This document shows positions 8,303 through 20,440 of a stretch of DNA of 55,271 bases, in pieces. A program made the translations under genes and the position numbers. Source of the DNA: Corynebacterium sp. GTDB lineage: Bacteria > Actinomycetota > Actinomycetes > Mycobacteriales > Mycobacteriaceae. Location of the stretch: positions 21,065 through 76,335 of the forward strand of contig NZ_JAUNUG010000010.1 of assembly GCF_030538285.1 (NCBI RefSeq). The letters run 5' to 3'. Below the pieces are notes generated by a model, which had not been told where the DNA came from, did not search any database, and worked only from the letters and a program-made list of their open reading frames with translations. Every line of letters starts with the position of its first letter. Positions within the stretch are counted from its first letter, which is position 1.

Positions 8303-9502
8303 ATGACCTACGCACTCGTCCTGAACTCCGGTTCCTCTTCCATCAAGTTCCAGATCCTCGACCCCACCGCCGATGCCGCCGACGAGCCCTTCGTCTCCGG
8401 CCTTGTCGAGCAGATCGGTGAACCCGCCGGCAACATCGTCGTCAAGATCAACGGCGAAAAGCACACCTCCCAGGCCCCGATCCCGGACCACTCCGCCGGC
8501 CTCGAGATGGCCTTCGCCATCCTCAGCGAGCACGGTGCCGGCCCGACCGACGTCGACATCTCCGCCGTCGGCCACCGCGTCGTCCACGGCGGCAAGGTCT
8601 TCTCCAAGCCCGAGCTCATCAACGACCAGGTCGTCGAGATGATCCGCGACATCATCCCGCTCGCCCCGCTCCACAACCCCGCCAACGTCGACGGCATCGA
8701 GGTCGCCCGCCAGATCCTCCCCGACGTCCCCCACGTAGCCGTCTTCGACACCGGCTTCTTCGCCGACATGCCCCCGGCCGCCGCCCTCTACGCCATCAAC
8801 GCCGAAGTCGCCGGCGAAAACGGCGTCCGCCGCTACGGCTTCCACGGCACCTCCCACGAGTTCATCTCCGGACAAGTCCCCGCGCTGCTGGGCAAGGACC
8901 CGAAAAACGTCAACCAGATCGTCCTCCACCTGGGCAACGGCGCCTCCTGCTCCGCCGTCCAGGGCGGCCACGCCATCGACACCTCCATGGGCATGACCCC
9001 CCTGGCAGGCCTGGTCATGGGCACCCGCTCCGGCGACATCGACCCCGGCATCATCTTCCACCTCTACCGCACCGCCGGCTTAAGCATCGACGACATCGAC
9101 ACCCTGCTCAACCGCAAGTCCGGCATCAAGGGCATGTCCGGTGTCAACGACTTCCGCGAGCTGCGCCAGATGATCGAGGACGGCGACACCGACGCCTGGT
9201 CCGCCTACAACATCTACATCCACCAGCTGCGCCGCTACATCGGCTCCTACATGATCGCCCTCGGCCGCGTCGACGCCATCACCTTCACCGCCGGTGTCGG
9301 CGAGAACGCCAAGTTCGTCCGCGAGGACGCCATGGCCAACCTGGAGATGTATGGCATCCGCATCGACCCGGAGCGCAACGACCTGCCCAACGACGGTCCG
9401 CGCGAGATCTCCACCGATGACTCCGCCGTGAAGGTCTTCGTGGTGCCGACCAACGAGGAGCTGGCCATCGCCCAGAAGGCCACCGCACTCGCAGGTCTGT
9501 AA
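8303..9502 (+). CDS. ackA: Acetate kinase
   Basis: 399 residues, the full family length, with GGAGG eight bases before the ATG inside the end of pta. It interconverts acetyl phosphate plus ADP and acetate plus ATP, and works with Pta. Signatures: [10 protein letters not shown] at 8-17, [53 protein letters not shown] and the C-terminal [13 protein letters not shown]. One oddity: the usual DTxFHxxMP element reads DTGFFADMP, so the conserved His is Phe here. Followed by a terminator. Confidence 0.95.
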   Translation: MTYALVLNSGSSSIKFQILDPTADAADEPFVSGLVEQIGEPAGNIVVKINGEKHTSQAPIPDHSAGLEMAFAILSEHGAGPTDVDISAVGHRVVHGGKVFSKPELINDQVVEMIRDIIPLAPLHNPANVDGIEVARQILPDVPHVAVFDTGFFADMPPAAALYAINAEVAGENGVRRYGFHGTSHEFISGQVPALLGKDPKNVNQIVLHLGNGASCSAVQGGHAIDTSMGMTPLAGLVMGTRSGDIDPGIIFHLYRTAGLSIDDIDTLLNRKSGIKGMSGVNDFRELRQMIEDGDTDAWSAYNIYIHQLRRYIGSYMIALGRVDAITFTAGVGENAKFVREDAMANLEMYGIRIDPERNDLPNDGPREISTDDSAVKVFVVPTNEELAIAQKATALAGL

Positions 9503-9514
9503 TACGTGAGGTGA

Positions 9515-9544
9515 GCCCCCGGTGCTTCGGTGCCGGGGGTTTTG
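9515..9544 (+). terminator. Rho-independent terminator after ackA
   Basis: A CCCCCGG ... CCGGGGG stem with a GGTGCTTCGGTG centre is followed by TTTT, 12 bases after the ackA stop. Confidence 0.75.
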
Positions 9545-9567
9545 GCATTGGTGCGGATTTGGTACCA

Positions 9568-9661
9568 CCTCGGGGTTCCCACGTGGATAAGGGCCCGAGC
9601 TTTGGGGTTTGCCCAGGTCGCTGCTTGAGGCCAGGCCCTTATCCGCGTGGGAACCCCGAGG
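9568..9661 (-). repeat. 94-bp palindromic repeat, copy 1 (inverted relative to copy 2)
   Basis: The outer arms pair over about 28 bases (left CCTCGGGGTTCCCACGTGG, continuing GATAAGGGCC). The centre, read on the minus strand, contains GCGACCTGGGCAAACCCC. The reverse complement of this element matches copy 2 (10679-10772) along its whole length, with the same 94-bp size. It lies between the ackA terminator and the nuclease-fold gene. Confidence 0.85.
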
Positions 9662-9702
9662 GGAGTTGAGCGCGCTAGGCCGGTGCCGGTTAGGGTGGCG
9701 GC

Positions 9703-10701
9703 ATGACACGGGTCGGGGGACCTCTCATCGACATCTCGGGGATGTCGGAGTGGGAGGCGAGGCAGGAATTCAAGAAGGCACGGCACATTAAGCTCGCGAA
9801 AGGCATCTACGTCCGCGAGAGCGACTGGGCTCGGCTGGATATTACGAAACGCGCCAAAGCGCAGATCGTGGCATCGGTGGTCGCGACGCCCAAAACTGTC
9901 GCGGCAGGGCAATCGGCCGCGATACTCCATGGCCTCCCGTTGGTGGGGCAGTTGGATCACCACGCGGTGGAGCTCGGGGGCTTCCGCGCCACGAAAGGTG
10001 GTCGGCGGCGGTATGACCACGTGTACCGGCATCTGTCGAAGGGGCAGGTGGCGGCGGCCGAAAAAGTGCAGACTCCGTTCGGCCGCGTCCTGGTTACCAC
10101 CCCTGCGGCGACGGGTTTGGACCTGGCCCGTTGGCATCAGCTGTCGCTCGGTGTCCGTTGTCTCGACAGTGCCCTGGCGCAGAAGCTGATGGTCCCCGCT
10201 GACATGGACGCACCTTTAAAGCTCGCCGCTGGTTGCGTGGGTATCGAGGACATGCGAAATGCCACTCGCCTGGCCTCGCCTTGGTCGGAGAGCCCACGCG
10301 AATCGGACATGAAGGTCGCGATGTGGAAAGCCGGACTGCCGCCCCCGCTCCAGCAGGTGAATCTGTATGACGCGTACGGGAAGTTTGTGGCGCGACTGGA
10401 CTTCTTCTGGCCGGATATCGGCTTCGGTACGGAGTATGACGGTGGGGGAAAATTCGCTGGCGAGTACGGAGTTCCGGTGGTGATCGCTGCGCGAGAGGAT
10501 GTGGAACGGCAGCACCGGATCAGCAATCTAGGGGTGAATAACTTCCGGGTGAATCATCGCACCGCGCGGACCGGCGCGGCGATGCGGAACCTCGCGGCGG
10601 CGTACCGGCGGGTGGCGGAACGCGGCGTGCCGCTCGACCCTGCACTGTGGAGATGCGTGGGTGGGCCGGCATGGTCCACCTCGAGGTTTCCACGCGGATA
10701 A
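9703..10701 (+). CDS. Hypothetical protein with AbiEi-like N-terminus and Vsr/DUF559-like nuclease fold
   Basis: 332 residues from ATG 9703; a later in-frame ATG (MSEWEARQ) is possible. The N-terminal third resembles the winged-helix region of AbiEi-type antitoxins (GQSAAILHGLPL). The C-terminal part carries the pattern of a Vsr/DUF559-type PD-(D/E)XK nuclease fold: SPRESDMKVAMWKAGLP, ARLDFFWPDIGF and EYDGGGKF, supplying E, D and E...K positions. Such single genes are common and uncharacterised in actinobacteria. Its last about eight codons and stop lie inside repeat copy 2, and repeat copy 1 sits just upstream, so the gene is bracketed by inverted copies. Possible roles are a defence or toxin-related protein, or a repeat-processing nuclease; no function is shown. 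Confidence 0.6.
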   Translation: MTRVGGPLIDISGMSEWEARQEFKKARHIKLAKGIYVRESDWARLDITKRAKAQIVASVVATPKTVAAGQSAAILHGLPLVGQLDHHAVELGGFRATKGGRRRYDHVYRHLSKGQVAAAEKVQTPFGRVLVTTPAATGLDLARWHQLSLGVRCLDSALAQKLMVPADMDAPLKLAAGCVGIEDMRNATRLASPWSESPRESDMKVAMWKAGLPPPLQQVNLYDAYGKFVARLDFFWPDIGFGTEYDGGGKFAGEYGVPVVIAAREDVERQHRISNLGVNNFRVNHRTARTGAAMRNLAAAYRRVAERGVPLDPALWRCVGGPAWSTSRFPRG

Positions 10702-10772
10702 GGGCCTGGCCTAATTAAGCGACCTGGGGAAACCCTAAAGATCGGGCCCTTATCCACGTGGGAACACCGAGA
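10679..10772 (+). repeat. 94-bp palindromic repeat, copy 2
   Basis: Arms CCTCGAGGTTTCCACGCGG (continuing GATAAGGGCC) and GGGCCCTTATCCACGTGGGA (continuing ACACCGAG) flank a centre with GCGACCTGGGGAAACCC. It supplies the stop codon of the upstream gene and lies between that gene and the convergent pknG, so it may also act as a two-way terminator. It is nearly identical to the reverse complement of copy 1. Confidence 0.85.
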
Positions 10773-10787
10773 GGGAGGGGACCAACC

Positions 10788-14193
<3,406 letters not shown>

Positions 14194-14194
<1 letters not shown>

Positions 14195-15747
14195 CACAGG
14201 TACTCCTGCAGGCGGGGGCGCACGCCGATCCACACGGCGAGGATGGCGAGCACGCTGAGCAGCAGCACGGCGGTGGAGACGAGCTGGGTGGCGGCCAGGC
14301 CGTCGTTGATGAAGGCGCGCATGGAGGAGCGGGCGTCGGCGATGAGGCGGGACAATGCCCCGTCGAGGCGGTCGTAGGAGGCGGCGGCGGTGGGTGGGGT
14401 ATCGGGCACCAGCGTGGTGGTGGTGGCCAGGCGGACTGCCTCGGGGTAGTCGCCGGAGTTCATGGAGACGACGAAACGGGCGTGGGCGCCTTCCCAGTCC
14501 TGCAGAGCGGAGCGGGCTTCGCCGATCTGGTCTCGGTTGGCTTCGGAGGCCAGCGGGTTGTGGCCTTCGGCCTGCTCGAAGTCGGTGAGGGCGAGGTTGA
14601 TGGCGTCGGCGGTTTCGGCGAAGGAGGTGGAGGTATCGGCGACGGATTGGCGGCGCACCAACGCCAGGGTTTCCAGGGTGCGGGCCTGTTGGGCCTGGAT
14701 ACGGGAGGCGGTCAGCGAGTCCCAGGGCATGGATGCCTCCTCGAAGCCGCGAGTGCCGGCCTGCCAGGTGGAGAAGTTGGAGGCGGAGACCCACAGGATG
14801 GCGATGAGCATGAGCCCGGTCGCGGTGAGGAAGCCGCGGTTGAGGCGGCGCCGGGTCATCCGCCACAGCAACCATTGGGCGATGAGCAGGAAGAACACGG
14901 CGGCGAACAGGCCGGACAGGGGCACCCACTGGGGGCGGGTGAGTTGGTGTTGCTGGTCGCGGACGTTGGAGGAGGTGGCGGCGAAGAGGGTCGCGGCGTC
15001 GGGAAGAATCTGTTCACGCATGAGCGAGGAGGCCTCCGCCATGTACGCCACGCCGACGGGGTTGCCCATGCGGTTGTTGGTGCGGGCGGTTTCCACCAGC
15101 CCGGTGTAGATGGGGATCTGTCTTTCGATGTCGGCGATGAGCTGGAGGGATTCCCGGTGGGAAAAAGGCACGCCGGCGGCGGATTCGGTGGCGGACATCA
15201 TGGCGCGGTCAATGGCGGCGTTGTAGCGGGCACGGGTGCCGGCGGATTCGACGCCAGCCTGCACGAAGCCGGTAGTGGCGATGGTGTCTGCCAACGATAA
15301 GGAGGTGTACAGGTTGTGCGCGGCGTAGCTCATCGGCTCGGTGGTGGTCAGCAGGACGTCGAGCTCCTGCTGTCGGTCCGAGGAGGACTGGGACATAGAC
15401 CAGCCGGCGGCAAAGATCGCCACCGACAGGACGACGGTGATGCCGACGAGTTTGCCGGGGGTGGTGGCCAGGAAGGCGAAGATGCGGCGGAACCACAGGT
15501 AAGGCACCGCGAAGGTGTCCATGATGCGGGCGGTGGCGCCGCGCCGGCGGTGTTCCTCATCGGAGGTGACTTCGTCGAGCCAGTGGTCGCGGGTGTCCTC
15601 GGGGACGTCGGCGCCGTCATCGTCCGGGATGCTTATCGACGCCCGCGTCGAACCGTTTCCGGGTGTGCGCAGGCGGGTGCGACGATAGTGCATGAGCGTG
15701 CCCGTCGGGCCGGAGCCACGCTCGGGGTTCTCCGTCGCGCCGGTCAT
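14194..15747 (-). CDS. glnX: Membrane protein GlnX of the GlnX-GlnH-PknG pathway
   Basis: 517 residues from ATG 15747 (MTGATENPER); the frame is open upstream but without family features. It has a cytoplasmic hydrophilic N-terminus, a first membrane helix (LVGITVVLSVAIFAAGW), a long extracytoplasmic helical part, a hairpin of membrane helices (FAAVFFLLIAQWLL and TATGLMLIAILWV), another extracytoplasmic part and a final helix (STAVLLLSVLAILAVWIG). This matches the transmembrane protein that passes the GlnH amino-acid signal to PknG. First gene of the operon, divergent from the Nudix gene with 54 bp between. An iterated motif copy at 15631-15643 encodes part of RASISIPDD. Confidence 0.85.
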
Positions 15748-15801
15748 TGCCACATGATAACCCGCTGAGTGTGTCGTGCGCCATGAGATAGGCTCGGGGC
15801 C

Positions 15802-16296
15802 ATGATCGGTGACGGAAATGGTTGGGCGCAGGGCCCCGGGGTGAAGGTGTGGGGTCGTTTCGGGGCGGCCGGGCTCATGCTGCTCGCCGACTCGCACGTC
15901 CTCATGCAGCACCGTGCGTTATGGACGAATAACGGTGGGACGTGGGCGCTGCCGGGTGGGGCGCGGGACTCGCATGAGACGCCGCGCGAGGCCGCGATCC
16001 GGGAGGCCGCGGAGGAGTGTTCGCTGGAGCCTTCACTCATTGAGGTGATGCACGAGGAGGTCACGGCGGGGCCATACCCGGGGGACGGGTGGACGTATAC
16101 GACGGTCATCGCGCGGACCACGACTGGCGAGCCGTTGAAGACTTTTGCCAATGAGGAATCTTTGGAGTTGCGGTGGGTGCCGTTGGGGGAATTGGAGGAA
16201 TTGCCTTTGATGCCTGCCTTCGCAGCATCCCTCCCGGCTCTCCTTCAGGTGATTGACAGGTTGCCTTGGCAAGATTGTCTGCATGATCCACGTTGA
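15802..16296 (+). CDS. Nudix (MutT-like) hydrolase
   Basis: 164 residues. The Nudix box is at about 53-74: GARDSHETPREAAIREAAEE, with the usual Gly after REAAEE replaced by Cys. It probably cleaves a nucleoside diphosphate-linked compound with Mg2+; the substrate cannot be read from the sequence. In C. glutamicum a similar gene sits beside glnX. The last 14 bases overlap the start of the downstream ABC ATPase gene. Confidence 0.85.
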   Translation: MIGDGNGWAQGPGVKVWGRFGAAGLMLLADSHVLMQHRALWTNNGGTWALPGGARDSHETPREAAIREAAEECSLEPSLIEVMHEEVTAGPYPGDGWTYTTVIARTTTGEPLKTFANEESLELRWVPLGELEELPLMPAFAASLPALLQVIDRLPWQDCLHDPR

Positions 16297-17191
16297 AGGG
16301 CTGACCAAGGATTATGGTCAGGTCCGCGCTGTCGACGATCTCTCTTTCACGGTGCAGCCGGGCATCGTCACCGGCTTCCTCGGCCCGAACGGGGCGGGCA
16401 AGTCGACGACGATGCGCATGATCGTCGGGCTTGATACCCCGACGGCCGGAACCGCTATGATCGACGGCCGCCACTACCACGAGTTCCCTCGCCCGCTCAC
16501 GCAGGTGGGCGCGTTGCTCGACGCCAAAGCCGTCCACCCCAACCGCTCCGCCGCCAATCACCTGCGGTGGCTGGCGCAATCCAATGGCATTCCCACCCGC
16601 CGCGTCGAGGAGGTGCTCGACCTGGTCGGGCTGTCGGGGGTGGCCAAGAAGAAGGCCGGGGGCTTCTCTCTCGGTATGGGGCAGCGCCTGGGCCTGGCGG
16701 GGGCGCTGTTGGGGGATCCGCGGGTGCTAGTCCTCGATGAGCCGGTCAACGGCCTCGACCCGGAGGGGATTCGCTGGGTCCGTGGGCTGCTCAAAGCTCT
16801 GGCGGCGGAGGGGCGCACGGTGCTGATCTCCTCGCACCTGCTCTCGGAGATGGCGTTGACGGCCGACCGCCTGGTGGTCATCGGGCGGGGTCGTCTGGTG
16901 GCGGATACGAGCACGGAGGAGTTCATCAGGCAGCACTCCGTGCAGACTGTGGTGGTCCGCGCCAGCGACACCGCCGGCTTGGCGGAGCACCTGCGCGCGG
17001 CGGGCCTGGACGTGACCACCGTCAACGGTCACGGCCTGGAGGTCAACGATTCGACGACCGAGCAGGTCGGTGAGCTGGCGTTTAGCGGCGGTTTCCAACT
17101 GCGGGAGCTGAGCACGCGGCAGGCGTCCCTGGAGGATGCGTTCATGGACTCAACCGGTGGCGCCGTGCAGTACCAGGCCCGGCAGGATTAG
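16283..17191 (+). CDS. ABC transporter ATP-binding protein
   Basis: 302 residues from ATG 16283 (MIHVEGLTKDYG). Walker A GPNGAGKST at about 41-49, signature SLGMGQRLGLA, Walker B VLVLDEPVNGLDP, and switch SSHLL. The C-terminal 90 residues form the extension usual in DrrA/CcmA-type exporters with separate permeases. It powers export or resistance together with the next gene, whose start follows seven bases later. The substrate is unknown. Confidence 0.9.
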   Translation: MIHVEGLTKDYGQVRAVDDLSFTVQPGIVTGFLGPNGAGKSTTMRMIVGLDTPTAGTAMIDGRHYHEFPRPLTQVGALLDAKAVHPNRSAANHLRWLAQSNGIPTRRVEEVLDLVGLSGVAKKKAGGFSLGMGQRLGLAGALLGDPRVLVLDEPVNGLDPEGIRWVRGLLKALAAEGRTVLISSHLLSEMALTADRLVVIGRGRLVADTSTEEFIRQHSVQTVVVRASDTAGLAEHLRAAGLDVTTVNGHGLEVNDSTTEQVGELAFSGGFQLRELSTRQASLEDAFMDSTGGAVQYQARQD

Positions 17192-17198
17192 GAGAGAG

Positions 17199-17960
17199 AT
17201 GTTCCTGAATACTCTGGCCGCAGAGTTCACCAAGCTGCGCACGACCAGATCCTTCTGGTGGACCAGCGCCCTGTTCATCCTCATCGGGTTGGCCTGGGCG
17301 GGAATGAGCGGAGCCAGCACGATGGAAGCCGACGGCGGTTTCCCCACCCTGTGGGCCCCGACCGTGGCCACCGCGGTGTACATCATCGGTTTCCCGGTGC
17401 TGATGATCCAAGCGGTCATGCTGATCACCACCGAGTACCGCTATCACCTGCAGGCTGCGACCTACCTGGCCACCCCGCGGCGCTGGACAGTGGCGTTGGC
17501 GAAGCTGCTGTTATACGCGGCCTTTGCCGCCGCGCTGACGTTCGTGGTGGTCTTCTTTGGTTTCTTCCTGGCCAAGGCGCTGGCCCCGGATTCGGCGGCG
17601 GCACTGTTCCACCCGCTCGAGGACCCGGACGCGCTGCGCATCATGTGGGTGTATCCGGCGGCGGCCGCACTGGTGGTCATGATCAGCCAGGGCATTGCCC
17701 TGCTCCTGCGGCAAACGGCAGGCACGGTCGCGCTCATGCTCATCTGGTTCATGGGTCTGGAGCAGATCTTCCGGCTGGTGCCCAAGTTCGGCTCCGACAT
17801 CGTCGGATACCTGCCCTTTGAAAACCTCAACGCCTTCGTCAATGAGCTCTCCCTCGATGGGGTTGGTTGGGGCCCAGGCGGTTCCGGCGGCTACTTCGTC
17901 GCCTGGGTGATTGCGGCCTGGGTAGCGGGTGTGGTGGTGTTGACGCGCCGTGACACTTAA
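17199..17960 (+). CDS. ABC transporter permease
   Basis: 253 residues from ATG 17199 with GGAGAG just before it. About six membrane helices are visible (for example TSALFILIGLAWAGM, TAVYIIGFPVLMIQAVMLI, LLLYAAFAAALTFVVVFF, AAAALVVMISQGIALL and the C-terminal VAWVIAAWVAGVVVL). The N-terminus, NTLAAEFTKLRTTRSFWW, is typical of ABC-2-type permeases of actinobacteria. Partner of the ATPase upstream. Its TAA overlaps the convergent nptA-type stop codon (shared TTAA). Confidence 0.85.
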   Translation: MFLNTLAAEFTKLRTTRSFWWTSALFILIGLAWAGMSGASTMEADGGFPTLWAPTVATAVYIIGFPVLMIQAVMLITTEYRYHLQAATYLATPRRWTVALAKLLLYAAFAAALTFVVVFFGFFLAKALAPDSAAALFHPLEDPDALRIMWVYPAAAALVVMISQGIALLLRQTAGTVALMLIWFMGLEQIFRLVPKFGSDIVGYLPFENLNAFVNELSLDGVGWGPGGSGGYFVAWVIAAWVAGVVVLTRRDT

Positions 17961-19168
17961 GACAGCAGCGTGTAGGCCAGGATGACCAGCGCGGGCAGCG
18001 CGAAGTAGAAGGCTGCCATGGTGGCGGCGGCAGTGAGATACCCGCGGGTGGCCAGTCGGCCGGACAGCTCCGCCAGGCGGATGAGCCATTCCCGCAGCGG
18101 CGGAAGAATGAGCACCAGAAGAGTGCCCAACACGTTGAAGGACACGTGGACCAGGGCTGCCTGCACCGCCAGAGCACCCATCGGGCCGGGCACGGCGAGC
18201 GCCGCCAACAGTGACATGAGGGTGGTGCCCACGTTCGCGCCGAGGATGATCGCCAGGGCTTCGCGCAGTTTGATGGCCTTCGACACCGCGAAAGGCAGCA
18301 GCGAGGACACCGTCACCGAGGACGCGTTGACTGCCATCGTCGTCAGCAGGCCCGACAGCACCCCCAAGGCGTCGGAGGTGCCGGTGGAACGCTCCAGCAG
18401 GGTCCGCGTGGTGGCGGCGGTGAGGATCGCCAGCTGCGCGTTGATCACCCGCACCGCGGCGAGGATGAGCAGAGTGCCCACCAGGATCGCCACCACCGCC
18501 GCGGCACGCGGCGGAAACAGTGAGCCGAGGAAACCGGCGGTGCCGACGGCGTCGATAAGCGGGGAGAACATGTCCGACAATTCGCGGGCGGTGTCCGTCG
18601 CCCCGTCGCCCACCACCGAATCGGAGACCATGCCCACGAACGTGCGAAGCGGATGAAACACCAGCTCCAGGACGAAAGCGAGCGCCACCATGAGGGCGTT
18701 GAACCACGTGTGCAACGAGGCTGAGGTGAAGGCGCGGCAGAAACTGCGGCGGTGGCCGAGGTAGCTGAACGCCACGATCTGCGGGGTGATCGTGGTGCCC
18801 AGGTTCGCGCCGAGGATGATCGGGATCGCCACCTCCACGGAGATGCCGCCGGTGCCCACCGCGGTGATCGTCAGGGCGGTGATCGTCGTGGAGGACTGGA
18901 TCGACGCCGTGGCGATGATGCCGATGAGCAGGCCGATGAGCGGATTCGTCGCCAGGCCGAAAAGGCGGTTGACGGCGGGGGCGCCGATGTCGAAGGCACC
19001 GTCGAGAATGAGGTAGACCGCCAGGAACAGCACGAACACCGCCGCGGCCACCACCGCCCAGCGCACGAAAGCGCCCAGCGGGGATAAGGCGACGAAGTCA
19101 CGTTCCGCCGGGATCTGCTTGGGGTTGATGAAGTGTTGGGTGCCGGGGAGCGAGTGGTCCACGGTCAT
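17957..19168 (-). CDS. Na+/phosphate cotransporter (NptA/PF02690 family)
   Basis: 403 residues from ATG 19168, with AGGAG nine bases upstream. It has the internal repeat of Na/Pi cotransporters: ASIQSSTTITALTI and NASSVTVSSL in the two halves, each followed by a re-entrant stretch with GANLGTTIT and GANVGTTLMS. About eight membrane helices are visible. It likely imports inorganic phosphate with sodium. It is divergent from the MFS gene. No PhoB- or PhoR-type box was recognised upstream. Confidence 0.9.
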   Translation of the reverse strand: MTVDHSLPGTQHFINPKQIPAERDFVALSPLGAFVRWAVVAAAVFVLFLAVYLILDGAFDIGAPAVNRLFGLATNPLIGLLIGIIATASIQSSTTITALTITAVGTGGISVEVAIPIILGANLGTTITPQIVAFSYLGHRRSFCRAFTSASLHTWFNALMVALAFVLELVFHPLRTFVGMVSDSVVGDGATDTARELSDMFSPLIDAVGTAGFLGSLFPPRAAAVVAILVGTLLILAAVRVINAQLAILTAATTRTLLERSTGTSDALGVLSGLLTTMAVNASSVTVSSLLPFAVSKAIKLREALAIILGANVGTTLMSLLAALAVPGPMGALAVQAALVHVSFNVLGTLLVLILPPLREWLIRLAELSGRLATRGYLTAAATMAAFYFALPALVILAYTLLS

Positions 19169-19249
19169 GGGCGCACTCCTTTACTTCCATGTCACCTAAC
19201 AGACAACTGACGTCCACCTGAATCTATCACCTGCGCTAAGGTCACCGGA

Positions 19250-20440
19250 ATGCGTCTCACGCTCCCGCTGCTGATGGCACTGGCGCTGCTCTCAGCCTCC
19301 GCGCCCTTCGCTATCGACATGTACCTGCCGGCGTTGCCGCAGATCACCGCCGACCTGGCCACCACCCAGCCGATGGTGCAGCTCACCCTGTCGTCGTTTC
19401 TCGCCGGATTAGCTGTCGGGCAGCTGCTCATCGGCCCGCTTTCCGACGCCCTGGGCCGCCACCGCCTCATGCTCATCGGCACGGTGATCGCGTTAGCGGC
19501 GGCGGTGTTCGCGGCCGTGGCCCCCAGCATCGAGATGCTCATCCTCGCCCGCCTCATCCAGGGGCTGGGCTCGGGGGCGGCGATCGTGTTATCCCGCGCC
19601 GTGATCCCCGACCTGGCGGTGGGACCGGCCGCCGCGCGGGCCTTTGCGCTGCTCATGACCATCCAGGGCGTGGCCCCCATCCTCGCGCCCGTGCTCGGCG
19701 GGTTGCTCACCGAACCGCTCGGCTGGCGCGGGCTGTTCTGGGTGCTCGCCGGGTTGGCCGCGCTGCAGGTCGTGGTGGTGCTCACCGTCATCCGCGAATC
19801 CCGCCCGCCGGAAAAACGCAGCCCGGCGACGGTGCGCGGCATCCTCGGCAACTACGCCTACGTGCTCGCCAGCCCCGGCTACCGCGGCTACCTGTTCACT
19901 TTCGCCGCGGCCTTTTCCGCCATGTTCTGCTACATCTCCGCCTCCCCCTTCCTCATGCAGGAACAACTGGGGATGTCGGTGCGTGGCTATGCCACCATGT
20001 TCGCCGTCAACGGGGTCGGCATTATCGCCGGCAGCCTGCTCAACGGCCGCCTCATCGGCAAGATCCCCACCGAAAAGCTGCTGCTCGCGGCGCTGACGAT
20101 ACAGCTTGTGTCCACGCTGTTGCTGCTGGGCGTCGTGGCGTGGCAGCCGTCAAAGTGGCTCATCATGGGGCTGCTGTTCGTGGCGATCGCCAACATCTCC
20201 ATCGTCATGGGCAACACCACCGCGCTGGGCACCGGGCTGGTGCGCGAACGCGCCGGGTCGGCCTCCGCGCTCATGGGCGCTGCCCAATTCGGCATCGCCG
20301 GGCTGGTCAGCCCCCTCATGGGGCTGGGATCCGATGCGGGCGTGACCATGGCGCTGGGCATGGCCGCCTGTTTTGCGGTGGCCTTGGGTGCGGCGGTCTA
20401 TGCCACGCGGGTTACTGCAGCGCCGACGTCAGCTTCATGA
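19250..20440 (+). CDS. MFS drug-resistance transporter, Bcr/CflA family
   Basis: 396 residues and about twelve membrane helices. The first helix, SASAPFAIDMYLPALPQI, and the loop motif GPLSDALGRHRLMLIG are hallmarks of the Bcr/CflA drug:H+ antiporters, as is ARLIQGLGSGAAIVLSRAVIPD in the fourth helix region. It likely exports small hydrophobic drugs; specificity is unknown. Its 3' end overlaps the convergent cardiolipin synthase gene by 29 bp, so no terminator fits between them. Confidence 0.85.
   Translation: MRLTLPLLMALALLSASAPFAIDMYLPALPQITADLATTQPMVQLTLSSFLAGLAVGQLLIGPLSDALGRHRLMLIGTVIALAAAVFAAVAPSIEMLILARLIQGLGSGAAIVLSRAVIPDLAVGPAAARAFALLMTIQGVAPILAPVLGGLLTEPLGWRGLFWVLAGLAALQVVVVLTVIRESRPPEKRSPATVRGILGNYAYVLASPGYRGYLFTFAAAFSAMFCYISASPFLMQEQLGMSVRGYATMFAVNGVGIIAGSLLNGRLIGKIPTEKLLLAALTIQLVSTLLLLGVVAWQPSKWLIMGLLFVAIANISIVMGNTTALGTGLVRERAGSASALMGAAQFGIAGLVSPLMGLGSDAGVTMALGMAACFAVALGAAVYATRVTAAPTSAS

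Noticed and set aside
7673-9061. A 462-codon minus-strand frame across the end of pta and the start of ackA
   Set aside because: Antisense to two certain genes and extremely rich in Gly, Asp and Val, as expected from complementing their codons.
10741-10760. TTATCCACG in the 94-bp palindrome as a DnaA box
   Set aside because: Only one near match per copy, tied to the palindrome arm; there is no cluster, no AT-rich zone and no dnaA or dnaN nearby.
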